DNA from: AP-15 sp963700195
Lineage (GTDB): Bacteria > Pseudomonadota > Alphaproteobacteria > ATCC43930 > CGMCC-115725
Length of the DNA: 64,000 nucleotides
Direction of reading: 5' to 3'
Assembly (NCBI GenBank): GCA_963700195.1
Contig: CAVOWQ010000031.1
Span: 124,001-188,000, forward strand
Within the stretch, counting starts at the first letter, position 1. Each line of letters starts with the position of its first letter. Shown here piece by piece: positions 47,567 to 58,127 of the stretch. The translations under genes were made by a program, and so were the position numbers. The notes beneath the pieces are model-generated. The model was not told the origin of the DNA. It made no database searches and was given only the letters and a program-made list of their open reading frames with translations.

Positions 47567-50370
47567 AACCGGTGCAATGCCGATCCCGCGGGCGACCTAC
47601 CGCCTGCAATTCCACAAGGGGTTCGGTTTCCGGGATGCCGCAGCCCTCGCTCCCTATCTGGCGCGGCTGGGCATCAGCCACGTCTACGCCTCGCCTTACC
47701 TGAAGGCGCGTCCGGGCAGCACCCACGGGTATGACATCGTAGACCATGGCCAGCTCAACCCGGAGCTCGGCGACGAGTCGGCGTTCCGTGACATGGTGAC
47801 GGCGTTTCGCGACAGCGGTCTCGGTCAGGTGCTCGATTTCGTACCCAATCATATGGGCGTCGGCGGCTCCGATAATCCGTGGTGGCTCGACGTGCTGGAA
47901 TGGGGTCCGGCGTCCGAATACGCAGGCTGGTTCGACATCGATTGGGATCCGGACAGACGCTATTTGCGTGACAAGCTGCTGGTGCCGTTCCTTGGCGACC
48001 AGTATGGGGCAGTGCTGGAATCGGGCCAGCTCGTGCTTCGCTTCGACCCGGAGACCGGCGAGTTTCGCTGTTTGGGCCTACGATACGCACAAGCTGCCGA
48101 TTAACCCTCTGCATTACTCTCGCGTGCTCGGCGACGAGCACCCGGAACTCGAGCGCCTGGGTGACGCCTTCTCCAGTCTCGCGGACTGGCGCCCGCGCAT
48201 TGCTCAGCACGCCAAGGATTTGCAAGTCGAACTCGGCGCGCTGGCGCGGGAGCGCAGTGACGTGCAGGGAGCGCTGGCGGGCGGCGGTAAACCGACTCAA
48301 CGGCGAGCCGGGGCGCCTCGAGACCTGGCGTGAGCTGGACGCACTGATCGAGGATCAGCACTGGCGCGCGGCGCACTTCCGCGTTGCCGCCGACGACATC
48401 AATTACCGGCGCTTCTTCAACATCAACGAGCTCGCCGGCTTGCGCATGGAACTGCCGGAGCTGTTCGATCACGCGCACCGCCTCGTGTTCGAGCTGTTGC
48501 GCGACGGAGTGCTGGATGGACTGCGCATCGACCATGTCGACGGGCTGCTCGATCCGAAGGGCTATCTTCTGCGTCTGCGCGAACATGCGCCGAGCCCGTT
48601 CTACCTCGTCGTCGAGAAGATCCTCGCCCGGCACGAGGCACTGCGCGAGGATTGGCCGGTCGAGGGCACGACCGGTTACGAATTCGCCAATCTGGTGCTC
48701 GGCTTGTTGGTCGATCCTTCCGGCGAGGATGGCTTTACTCGAACCTATACGGCTTTTACCGGCGAGCACCGCGCCTTCGACGAGATCGTGCGCGACTGCA
48801 AGATCCGCATCATGCTCAACGAGATGGCGAGCGAGCTCAATGTCCTCGCCCGCGATGCGGGGCGGGTCGCGCGGCAGAACCCGCGAACCGCCGACTTCAC
48901 GCGCAATATCCTGCAGCGAGGACTGAAGGAGATCGTCGCGTGCTTTCCGGTGTATCGCACTTACGTCGATGGCGCTGCCGCAGCCGACGGAAGCGGACCG
49001 GCGCGACATCGACTGGGCAGTGGCCCACGCGCGGCGGAACGAGACGGATCTCGATCCGAGCGTCTTCGATTTTCTGCACCGGCTTCTGACAACCGACCTA
49101 GTGGCCCAGCCGCGCAGCGGCTTCAGCCGGCAATCGGTGGTCCGCTTCGCGATGCGCGTGCAGCAATATAGCGGCCCCGTTATGGCGAAGGGGCTCGAGG
49201 ACACCGCCTTCTATCGCTACAACCGCTTCGTCGCGTTGAACGAGGTGGGCGGCCATCCCGACCATTTCGGTGTGACATTGGCCGCGTTTCACAGGGCCAA
49301 TGCGCAGCGCGCGGAGCGCTGGCCGCACGCTATGCTGGGCACCTCCACCCACGACACCAAGCGCGGCGAAGACGACCGCGCGCGCCTCGCCGTGCTCTCC
49401 GAGATGCCGGAGGAATGGGCTCGGCAGGTCCAGGCATGGAGCCGCATCCTGCGCGCCCGCCGCGGCGACGTCGAGGGCACGGCGCCCCCAGACCGCAATG
49501 ACGAATACCTCTTCTACCAGCTTGCTGCTCGGCGCATGGCCGGCTGATCTGACCGGCATCGAGAACCCCGACCCAGAGAAACTGCGCTCCTTCGCCGAGC
49601 GGGTGGAAGGTGCAATGGTCAAGTCCATGCGTGAGGCAAAGCTGCGCTCCACTTGGGCGTCGCCGAATACGGATTATGAAGAGGCGATGCTGGGCTTTGT
49701 GCGGGACGCGCTCGACGTGTCGAGGCCCAATGCATTCCTCAGCGCGTTTTTGCCGTTCCAGGAACAGGTTGCGCGGCTCGGCGTCCGCAACAGCCTGGTG
49801 CAGACCGCCTTGAAGCTGACTCTGCCGGGAATGCCGGACATCTACCAAGGGGCGGAGCTCTGGGATCTCAGCCTTGTGGACCCCGACAACCGGCGTCCGG
49901 TCGATTACGGGACTCGCATCGAACTGCTCGAAGAGGTAGCGGCGTTATTGGAGCGAAACCGCCGCACGGCGATACTCGACATGCTCGAAGATTGGCGCGA
50001 TGGCCGTGTCAAACTGGCCGTCATCGCGACCTTGCTGGCATACCGCCGCGATCATCCGAAGCTGTTTGCACAGGGGGGATATGAGCCGCTCATCGCTACC
50101 GGCTCCAGAGCCGACCAGATCTGCGCCTTTGCCCGTTGCCACGAGGAGGACGCGCTGGTCGTTGCGGCTGCGCGCTTTCCGGTGCGCTGCGAGGCCGAAC
50201 CGGATTGGACCGGAACCGAGATCCCCTGGCCGCAGTCGGCGGGCGGCGAGACGCATTGGCGCGATCTTTTCAGCGGGCGCGTCGTAGAGCGCCGCGGCGA
50301 GGGCGTCGGTGTGGAGGCGGTACTGGGAGGCATGCCGGTGGCAGTTCTCGTGCCAGCCGATAGCGACTGA
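47559..50370 (+). CDS. treY: Malto-oligosyltrehalose synthase
   Basis: ATG at 47559 overlaps the malQ stop. RATYRLQFHKGFGFRDAAAL, HVYASPYLKARPGSTHGYD, VLDFVPNHMGVGG, DGLRIDHVDGLLDPKGYLLR (nucleophile Asp) and KGLEDTAFYRYNRFVALNEV are TreY hallmarks. It rearranges the reducing end of maltodextrins into a trehalose unit, which TreZ releases. Five segments in different frames must be joined, with breaks near 48080, 48285, 48975 and 49520; no block of the family is missing and the total of about 935 residues is normal. Confidence 0.9.
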
Positions 50371-50409
50371 ACTCAGTGTGCCCTTCGAACCAGCTCTGGC
50401 GGAAATAAG

Positions 50410-50904
50410 ATGCAACAGCACGGATCAAAAAATCGTTCGAAGGCGCGTCCGGTGCTCAGAGAGTTGCCGCTGGACCAGCTGAAGCAGGTCCTCACCGATC
50501 ATCGTGCCTGGCTGGACTCGGATGGGCAAAGCGGCAAAAAAGCCGATCTTTCGCATGCGCAGCTGCAGGGTGTCTCGCTGTGGAGCGCCGATCTTCGAGA
50601 GGCGGATCTCAGCTACGCCAATCTGCAAGGCGCGGATCTGGATCACGCTCGCTTGCGTGGCGCCAATCTGCGGCATGCAAAAATGGAAGCTGCCTCGCTG
50701 TGGCAGGCCAACCTGCGCGGTGCAGATCTCGGCTACGCCGGCCTCCAAAGAGCCAAGCTGGACCACGCCGATCTTTCGGATGCCAATCTGCACAACGCCG
50801 ATCTCACCGGAGCCTCACTTTGGGGAGCACAGTTGTCGGGAGCCCGGCTCGAACATGCAATCGGGATTACCGACGAGCAGTTGAAGAACGCGCATCGCGC
50901 CTGA
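50410..50904 (+). CDS. Pentapeptide-repeat protein
   Basis: 164 residues, intact. A basic head (QHGSKNRSKARPVLRELPLD) and a helical segment LKQVLTDHRAWLDSDG precede about 18 pentapeptide repeats of the A(D/N)Lxx type (ADLREADLSYANLQGADLDH and so on), ending with an ITDEQLKNA cap. The fold is a right-handed square beta-helix. Some members mimic DNA and protect gyrase, but the N-terminal segment here matches the common version of unknown role. It follows treY by 39 bases, probably outside that operon functionally. Confidence 0.9.
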   Translation: MQQHGSKNRSKARPVLRELPLDQLKQVLTDHRAWLDSDGQSGKKADLSHAQLQGVSLWSADLREADLSYANLQGADLDHARLRGANLRHAKMEAASLWQANLRGADLGYAGLQRAKLDHADLSDANLHNADLTGASLWGAQLSGARLEHAIGITDEQLKNAHRA

Positions 50905-50925
50905 ACTTTGATGGGAGTTCCGCGA

Positions 50926-51454
50926 ATGGCTACGCTCAGAACGGGCGGCTGCTTATGTGGCGGCATTCGTTATGAAAGCTCGGGAGAGCCGGTGTTTGCT
51001 CTCTAATGCCACTGCCGCGACTGTCAGCGTCAAAGCGGCAGCGCCTATGTCGCCGCGGTTTCGGGTGGCGGCGGCGGAGTTCCGTATCACCAAGGGCACG
51101 CCGAGGCGATACATCGGAAAAGCCGACAGCGGTAACGAGATTACTCGCGTGTTCTGCCCCGATTGCGGCAGCCCGCTATATGTCCAGGTCTCGACCCGGC
51201 CCGATCTGGTCGGCGTCCGCGTCGCCAGCTTCGACGATCCGAGCTGGTTCCGGCCGGAGGCCGACATTTTCGTCCAAAGCGCCCAACCCTGGGATCACAT
51301 GAACCCGGATATTCCAAAATACCCGACCTATCCGCCGGGAATGTCCTACCCGGCTGGGAGCGAAGGGATGACCGGGCTGGCGGATCACGGAGTAAAGCTG
51401 TCCGCCATTGCTTTGGCGATCGACTGGATCCAGATGGCTTCGTTGGCGGCGTAG
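50926..51454 (+). CDS. GFA (glutathione-dependent formaldehyde-activating) family protein, interrupted
   Basis: ATG at 50926 after GGGAG. RTGGCLCGGIRYESSGEPVF opens the zinc-binding CENP-V/GFA domain. A TAA at 51004-51006 falls directly before CHCRDCQRQSGSAYVAAVS, and an extra G near 51061 shifts the next part, AAAEFRITKGTPRRYIGKAD, ITRVFCPDCGSPLYVQVSTR. All zinc-binding Cys positions are preserved on either side. The family binds zinc, and activity on S-hydroxymethylglutathione is known for only a few. The C-terminal end overlaps the 3' end of the convergent protease gene and may be shorter than given. Confidence 0.72.
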
Positions 51455-53068
51455 GTGCCAGACTGGCCGTTGAGCTTGCGCACATATTCGCCGCCGGCAT
51501 GGTGTAAGCCGATTAGCTGCCAATCCGGCGCCTCGTTGAATACCGGGCTGCCGGAGCTGCCCGGTTCCGTCGGTGCGCGATAGTGGATGAGGCATCGCTC
51601 CGGCTGGCTCGGTGTCCCGGCAGGTGGGCCTTCGTGATCAAGCAGCTCGTTATCCTGCAACGAAAACGAAAGCTCGCCGCCTTGCGGATGGCCAATTATG
51701 TAGACGCGCTGGTCGTTGTTAAGCGGCGGCAGGCTTTTGGCAATCGGGCACGGTGGGATGCCCTGAACCATCGGGTCGAGCCGCAATAGGCTGGTGTCGA
51801 GATGCTGCTTGGCCGAGCCCCACAGCAGCTGTACGCGGTAGTAGGCTTGGGTTCCGGAAGTGCCATTCTGGCGCCTCGAACGTGATCAGCGCCTGGTCCG
51901 GTTCGATACCGCCATCGTCCTGGAGCTCGCTTACTACATGCGCGTTGGTAACGACGACAAGCTCGTCGCCGAGCGCCGGATGCAGATCACCGCCACGCAC
52001 GAGAAAACCGGTCCCGATACCGCGGCCGCCGGGGCCGCGTATCAGCGCCACAGAACGCGCCCGTTCCATTCCGGTGCGCAGCCAGGTCATGGTCTGTAGT
52101 CCTACCGTTCCCAGAACGCGCTGGAGCCGGGGGCCAGGATTGTCCAGAGCGGCGGTGGTGTGCTGCAATTGGCTGGGTGTCAGCTCTAGGCGCCCATCCC
52201 TTGATTTTAGAAGGGCTCCGCGCAGAGCCACCACGAGCTGCCCGGCTTCGGGTGTCTCGGCAGTAAAACGCCAAACCTCCGTCAGCTGCCGCAGCGTGCC
52301 GGCGAGAGCAAAGCGATCGGTTGACTGGTGTGCAACATATTGCTCCAGCCAATGGGTCGCGGCATCCCAGTCCCCGAGAGCAATGCAGGCTTCCGCCGCA
52401 GATCCGTAATCCCACGCCCCCACCGTGCGTCCTTGGGGGGTGCGCACCGCTTCGATAATCGCGTTGGCGAGGGTTCCGGAATCGGGCAACCCTGTAACCG
52501 TGATACCGTCAGCGCGCGACCGGTGCATCAGGGCGAGCAGGTTGACGCCATGCCATAGATTCCTTTGGGGATCTTTGTCGTAGACCTCGCGATAGCATGC
52601 GATGGCCTGGAATAAGGCCCCGCGCGCCAGATCGCTCGGTCTGCCTCGGGCGTCGACGTAGATTTGTTTATTGACGCGACCCATGAGACCTCGCGCCTCC
52701 GCGTCCTCGTTCGGATCGCCGTCGGCACGCCGGATCAAGTCGCCCAGCACCTCGCGCGCTGCGATGAGGAGGCCCTGATCGATCAGCCCCTGGACGTATT
52801 GGCGCGAGACGACCAGCTCGTCCCGGCCCATTCTGATCAGCGCGTCGGCGAGCATGGACAGCGCTTCAAAATGCCGGGAGCCGCGCAGCACCTCGAGCAA
52901 TTCCCTTGTTGCGGCCGGATCAGGAACCTGCCCGCTGGTCCGCGCGTAGTCGACAAGCTCCTGACAGGTCGCCAAGACAAGCTGACGGTCACTCCGCTTC
53001 GCGACTTCACTGAGCCGTTTTAAGAAGACGGGAAGGCTCCGGACAGGTTCCGCCGTGGTCTCGTTCAT
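51385..53068 (-). CDS. DUF4071-like TPR - trypsin-like serine protease fusion
   Basis: About 560 residues from the ATG at 53068. Residues 1-330 are helical repeats; ARGLMGRVNKQIYVD, ALFQAIACYREVYDKDPQRN and LWHGVNLLALMHRS match the DUF4071 (MAP3K TRAFs-binding-like) TPR pattern. Residues 340-560 form an S1-type protease: VVVTNAHVVSEL (His), LDTSLLRLDP region (Asp) and PTEPGSSGSPVFNEAPDWQL (Ser and oxyanion hole). A break near 51845 separates the Asp and Ser parts from the His part. No signal peptide is present, so it acts in the cytoplasm. It is last of three same-strand genes and shares its TPR type with the first. Confidence 0.8.
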
Positions 53069-53143
53069 TAACACGCTTAAAAACTCCAACAAGTGGAGGC
53101 AACCACGCGTCGAGCCCCTACATCGAACGCGTGGGTATTGTGC

Positions 53144-53770
53144 CTAGCGCCACGCCTCTAGCGGCGCGCCTCCCATGAGATCCGGGATGTTCGGGGCAGG
53201 TGTTGCTGGATCGGGCTCCGGCTCGGTCGTGCCCTCGAAGCCAGGCAGACCCAACTCGTGCCTTAGAGCATTTAGGCGGTTGACCCAGCCTTTGAGGAAC
53301 TTGTCCTGACCCGGGCGCTTCGCGAGGGTGCGGTAAATACCCTCGCGGATGTCGCAGTAGTTGATCATCGCCTCGCCGAGATCAATGCTGTCACAGGCGG
53401 CTTTTGTCTTGTCGCCGAACGCACCATCGGCGTCGCAGCCGACGGCTTGCTGGAGGACTTTGATCGCCCGGTTCGGGCCCATATTGACCGCCGTGTCGAA
53501 CGCCGCGAGATCGAGCTTGCGGCGTAGCGCGTCGCATTTGGCGGGGAGCCAATAGCGCTGATAATAGATGGCAGCCACCTCCTGGTCATTAATCTGCTGC
53601 ACATCCTGCTCAGGCAAGCCTTGGTCAGCTCGCCAAGCGTGATAGACGTTTTGCGTCACGCCCTTGTTGGTGCGCCCGCCACGGTCGTCCGGGTCGTCCA
53701 CGAATCCACCCTCCCAGCGCAAGATAAAGGGGAGGGAAGCTGTAAAGGACTGCGATGTGATGCTTTGCAT
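53144..53770 (-). CDS. GH108-family N-acetylmuramidase
   Basis: 208 residues from the ATG at 53770 (AGGA 8 bases upstream). FILRWEGGFVDDPDDRGGRTNKGVT contains the catalytic Glu (RWEGG) and the DRGG substrate loop of GH108; AAIYYQRYWLPAKCDALRRK and DTAVNMGPNRAIKVLQQAVG are the matching helices with the Pg_binding_3-like tail. It should cut the glycan backbone of peptidoglycan. There is no signal peptide and no holin, tail or capsid gene near, so it is not obviously phage-borne. It is placed between the two TPR genes, 110 and 75 bases from them. Confidence 0.87.
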   Translation of the reverse strand: MQSITSQSFTASLPFILRWEGGFVDDPDDRGGRTNKGVTQNVYHAWRADQGLPEQDVQQINDQEVAAIYYQRYWLPAKCDALRRKLDLAAFDTAVNMGPNRAIKVLQQAVGCDADGAFGDKTKAACDSIDLGEAMINYCDIREGIYRTLAKRPGQDKFLKGWVNRLNALRHELGLPGFEGTTEPEPDPATPAPNIPDLMGGAPLEAWR

Positions 53771-53880
53771 AGCTCGATCCTCGTAAGCTGGGCAGCAGAG
53801 CATATGACGGTTTCAGCCCAGCGGATGTGAGGTAGTTCACACTTGAAAATGCATTTCTTCGTCACAGGCCAATTGGCGGC

Positions 53881-55885
53881 TCACAGGGTTGCAGGATCGA
53901 TGATGATCGGCTGCCGTCCGGTGAGCTTGCGCACGAGTTCGATCATGTTCTGCGTTCCGCCCGGACCGTCGCCCGGTTCGCCATTCCACAGCGTGATGAA
54001 GGAAGCACGGCGCAGGCCTTGCGACAGCGCCGAGTAGAGCATCCAACGATTGCAGCGGTCGTGGACACTGACACCGGCGGGTGCGGGCCCAAGCTCTTCG
54101 GGCATGACGAGAACCGTGCTGCCGGGGTTCTCCGTCACCTCGGTGAAGCTGCGCTCCCAGCGATGGTCCGGATCGGCAAAAGTCACCAACTCGGCGAGGA
54201 ACTCGTTTTCGGCGCGAGCCAGATGCAGCTCGATCCGCATGCCGCGATCGAGGCATGCTTCGGCAAACAGCAGGTCGCCCCCGGAAGCGCCGCCGCAAAG
54301 ACCGAGATCGCCGGCGCCGGCCCCGACCTCGTCGAGCGCAGCGCGGATACGCGCCGCCGCTGCCTCGATCTTTGAGGGTGGGAAGCGTGGCGGCTTGGCC
54401 TTGCCTTCGCCGCGATCTGCCGGGTTATCGATCATGTGACCGCTGAACACGACGACATGGTCCGGCTCCGATCGCTCTTCCGGACGGCTGCCGAGCAGAG
54501 CGCGCAGCTGCTGCTCGGCGCGATCGATCACGGCGGCGGCTTCGGCGACGATCTCGCTTTGAAATTTTAGCTCGCCGAGAAAATCGAGCTGCTGGCTGGA
54601 AGAGTTGAGCGCGAACCAGTCGCGATTGGCGACCGCCAGCGCCGCCGCCTCGGAGTAGTCGTCGATCGCGTCGTCCTTCCGATTCTCGATCAAGGCGAGT
54701 TCCGCCCGGGTGGCGAGCGACCAATAGTCCTTATTGCGTTCGGCCGCTGCGGCAGCAGTCCAGCCGACGCCGGCGGCAATCAGGTCGAGCGGCAGCCTGC
54801 TGTGCCGGCCGGTGACGTGCTCCCAGAGCCTCCCTAAGGTCAACGCGTTGATGGCCGGATAATAGTCCCCGGGAGCGGCACGAAATGCCTCGATATAGGC
54901 GGAGGCGGCGCTTTGCAATGTAGCCGCCGTGTCACGCGCAGCGGCGACGGGGTCCAGCTTGCGTTGCGGATGCGCGTTCCATATCTGCGTCCACTCATCC
55001 TTCCAAGTGCGTGCGAGGAGACCCAAGGTCTCGCCGTCCTTGCGTTCCTCGGCGAGACGGCGAAGGCTTTCGCGAGCCTCGGCGTAGCGCTCGGCGCGGC
55101 CCAAAGCGATGCCCTCGAGCTGGCGCGCTTCGACATCGTCCGGCTCGAGCTCGCGTGCGCGTTCGAGGATGTTCAGCGCATAGCGCGGCCGGCCGAGCCG
55201 GACAAGCGCCCGCGCCGCTGTGCGCAACGCCTCGAATTCGAGCACGCTGTTTGGCGTTTCCTCGGCGAGCACGAGAATGTCGCCGGGCCGCTGCTTGCGC
55301 CGCGCCACCTCGACGCGGCTTTGCCACGTCTCCAGTGCCTGCCAGAACTGGTTGACGTCGCCGACTTTGATGGTCTTCCAGTCCGGCTCTCTGAGGTTGG
55401 GGAGCTGTTGGTAGACCGGGCTCGCGCGGCGCCCGCGCCAGGCACCGAGGGTTGCCTCGATTGCTTCCTTGAGAGCATTGCGCTCGGCTGTCGACGCGGT
55501 CTGGGTCGAGCCGTCCGTCCTTTAGGGTAAAGCGCTGCATGCGCTGCCCTGCGATGTCGAACGGCAGCCGGTCGCGGAGCGCATAGGTGAGGACCGCGCC
55601 GCCCGCGCGCAACGCGTGCCGCACGCCGATTTCGTACCAGACATTGGGATTGTCCAAGGTCAAGTCGGCGACGACAAACTCGGCGAGAAGCAGATCTTGA
55701 AACATGTCGAGATGGATCGAGCCGCCGCGGCGGTCGGCGTCTGCCCGGTGCGGCATCAAACCAACTGCCACGATTGCCGGCGCAAAGAGATCCCGATAAA
55801 CGGTGTCGAAGTCGATCACGGTCCCGTCCGGCGCTTTCTTCTCGCCAAACGGCATGATGACGAAGGCACGGCGGGTGGACGTCAC
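53881..55885 (-). CDS. NDT/TIR-like - DUF4071 TPR - SLOG-like multidomain protein
   Basis: About 668 residues. N-terminal domain (ATG at 55885): RRAFVIMPFGEKKAPDGTVI, FDTVYRDLFAPAIVAVG, DMFQDLLLAEFVVADLTLDN and VWYEIGVRHALRAGG, a nucleoside 2-deoxyribosyltransferase/TIR-like Rossmann unit. One break near 55510 joins AERNALKEAIEATLGAW to the middle TPR part, with YALNILERARELEPDDVEAR and LGLLARTWKDEW (DUF4071-like). The C-terminal 190 residues (VVVFSGHMIDNPADR, LGLCGGASGGDLLFAEACLD, MRIELHLARAENEFLAELV) look like a SLOG nucleotide-binding domain. The architecture suggests sensing or cleaving of nucleotides such as NAD derivatives; the function is unproven. Confidence 0.78.
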
Positions 55886-55982
55886 GGCTTGCTCCCTGTG
55901 GGCCCCGATGCACGAGCCAAGGCATCCGCGGCATATGACTTTGGCCCTATCTAACCGCTCTCGGATAATTTATCGGAAGAAT

Positions 55983-56057
55983 TGGCTGGGGGACTAGGAT
56001 TCGAACCTAGACTGGCGGAGTCAGAAGTCCGCTGTCCTACCGTTAGACGATCCCCCA
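55983..56057 (-). tRNA. tRNA-Gln (CTG), with encoded CCA
   Basis: The complement reads as a full cloverleaf: acceptor TGGGGGA/TCCCCCA, discriminator G and encoded CCA (55983-55985), T arm CTAGG-TTCGAAT-CCTAG, anticodon stem GCGGA/TCCGC. U1 start and G73 fit tRNA-Gln. The anticodon loop reads CTTCTGAC, eight bases instead of seven; dropping one T gives the normal CTCTGAC with anticodon CTG. The 3' end points at the accessory module that ends at 55885. Confidence 0.93.
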
Positions 56058-56202
56058 TCCGACGTTCGGCTCAAGTCGGGGCCAATCGCGCGTTGGATTG
56101 ATAGCACAACGAGGCGGCGGACGGTAGGGCTTAGCGTTACCGTGCTGCCGGGCACTTGTGTGAGATTTGTGGGGTTTTGATTCGTCGCCCGGTTGCGGTA
56201 CG

Positions 56203-57380
56203 ATGGCAGGTCGTGCTTCGATGACGATGGATGCTGCCGTGGAGAAGCCGCTCGGCACAGGGGCTCCGTCCGGAGGGGGTCGCTCTCCGGCGACGCTCGC
56301 GTTGGTGCCCGGCGCAGTCGGGACCAACGGAAAGTCGATCTCCGCCGGGTTGCGGGCGGGGCGCCCGCACGCGCCGGATTTCATGCCGGCGGCTCGGCCG
56401 CAAACCACCGCGCAACGCTTCGCGCCGCAATACGCCGCGCTCGATCTCGGCACCAACAACTGCCGGCTCTTGGTGGCGCGGCCGGCAGGCTCCGGGTTTC
56501 GCGTCGTCGATGCTTTTTCGCGCATCGTCCGCCTCGGTGAAGGTCTGGCAGCGAGCGGAGTGCTTTCCGAAGACGCCATGGCGCGCGCTCTCGACGCGCT
56601 CAAAATCTGCGCCGACAAGATCGCCGGCCGCCGGGTCGCCGCGGGACGCTACGTCGCCACCGAGGCATGCCGCCAAGCGAGCGAATTGCGAAGCGTTCCT
56701 CGGCCGGGTGCGAGAGGAAATCGGGATCGAGATCGAGATCATCTCGAGCACCGAGGAGGCGCGGCTCGTCGTCGCCGGCTGCGCGCCGCTGCTCAATCCG
56801 CGCATTCCCTACGCGATCGTTTTCGATATCGGCGGGGGCTCGACCGAAATCGTCTGGCTGCGGCTCTGGGGCGGGGGCAATCGGGGGCGACCCGAGATCC
56901 TCGGCTCGATGTCGCTTCCTTTCGGGGTAGTCACCCTGACCGATCGGTTCGGCGGCACCGAAGTTTCGCCGGCGACCTACCGCGCAATGGTTGCCGAGGC
57001 GGTGGCGGCATTGGCGCCGTTCGAGCGCACCAACGACGTCCAGCGCCATGTCAGAACCGGCAGAGTGCAGATGCTCGGCAGCTCGGGGACGGTAACGACG
57101 CTCGCCGGCATCCATCTGGCATTGCCGCGCTATACCCGCGCTCTGGTCGACGGGAGCGTGCTGACGTTCGAGCAGATCTCGGTCGTCTCGACCCATCTGG
57201 CCGGTCTCGATCTCGCCGGACGCGCCGCCAATCCGTGCATCGGCCGCGAGCGCGCCGATCTGGTGCTGAGCGGCTGCGCGATCCTCGACGCGATCTGCGC
57301 GACCTGGCCGGTCGGCCGCCTGCGCGTCGCCGATCGCGGGGTCAGGGAGGGCATCCTTTTCGACCTGATGCAGCGCGTGA
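56203..57380 (+). CDS. ppx: Ppx/GppA-family exopolyphosphatase
   Basis: About 393 residues. The first frame gives RFAPQYAALDLGTNNCRLLV (phosphate-binding loop) and DAFSRIVRLGEGLAASGVLS; a break near 56690 leads to FLGRVREEIGIEIEIISSTE, YAIVFDIGGGSTEIVW, QMLGSSGTVTTLAGIHLAL and GREGILFD-like sequence (DRGVREGILFDLM). The ASKHA fold hydrolyses polyphosphate or pppGpp. A 60-residue Pro/Gly-rich N-terminal extension precedes the domain. The end is taken at a TGA at 57378-57380, one base before the rlmE ATG; the literal frame runs to 57529. Start codon at 56203 or 56221. Confidence 0.87.
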
Positions 57381-57381
57381 C

Positions 57382-58109
57382 ATGGCGGACGAGGGCGGCC
57401 GGTCCCGAGATCGGCGACGGCGCGGCGCGAACCGGTCCGGCCTGCCTGCCGCACGCACCGCAGCAGTACGGGTCCGCAGCGCGCGCCGGCGCAAGCCGTC
57501 CTCGACCGAGTGGCTGTCGCGTCAGCTGAACGACCCCTATGTCGCGGAGGCGCAGCGGCTCGGTTACCGGTCGCGCGCGGCCTTCAAGTTGATCGAATTG
57601 GACGACCGTTTCCGGCTGTTGCTGCCGGGCCGCCGGGTGGTCGATCTCGGCTGTGCGCCGGGCGGCTGGACGCAAGTCGCCGTCGAGCGCGTCGGCGCGC
57701 GCGTGGCGCCGTCGTCGGGATGGATCTCGCGGAGACCGCGCCGATTGCCGGCGCCACGATCCTGCGCGCCGATGTTTATGACCCCGCCGCGGTGACTGCC
57801 ATCAGGGCCGAGCTCGGCGGTTTGGCCGATGTCGTGCTGAGCGACATGGCGCCCTCGGCGACGGGCCATGCCGCGACCGACCATCTGCGGATCGTCGCGC
57901 TCGCCGAGGCGGCATTCTTTGTCGCCGAGCAGATCCTCAAGCCCGGCGGCACGTTTGTCGCCAAGGTGTTCCAGGGCGGCGCCGAGGGCGCGCTCCTCGC
58001 GCAGCTCAAGCGTGCCTTCGCCGAATTGCGCCACGCGAAGCCGCCGGCGAGCCGCGCCCAGTCGGCGGAGACCTACGTCGTCGCGAAGGGGTTTCGCGGC
58101 CGCGTGTAG
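57382..58109 (+). CDS. rlmE: 23S rRNA 2'-O-ribose U2552 methyltransferase
   Basis: About 242 residues. A basic head leads to STEWLSRQLNDPYVAEAQRL, GYRSRAAFKLIELDDRFRLL and RRVVDLGCAPGGWTQVAVER (SAM motif); after a break near 57710 come VVGMDLAETAPIAGATILRA, VVLSDMAPSATGHAATDH (catalytic Asp) and AKVFQGGAEGALLAQLKRAF, with SAETYVVAKGFRG at the end. All four K-D-K-E catalytic positions can be placed. It methylates U2552 in the ribosomal A-loop. The ppx-rlmE order is common in alphaproteobacteria. Confidence 0.93.
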
Positions 58110-58127
58110 CGAGAACCGGCGCAGTGC

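Noticed and set aside
53144..53770. GH108 muramidase as a prophage marker
   Set aside because: No capsid, tail, terminase, holin or integrase genes are near; the neighbours are TPR proteins.
55983..56057. tRNA-Arg(TCT) reading of the anticodon loop
   Set aside because: U1 and discriminator G with this acceptor fit tRNA-Gln, and the stem does not pair properly if TCT is centred.
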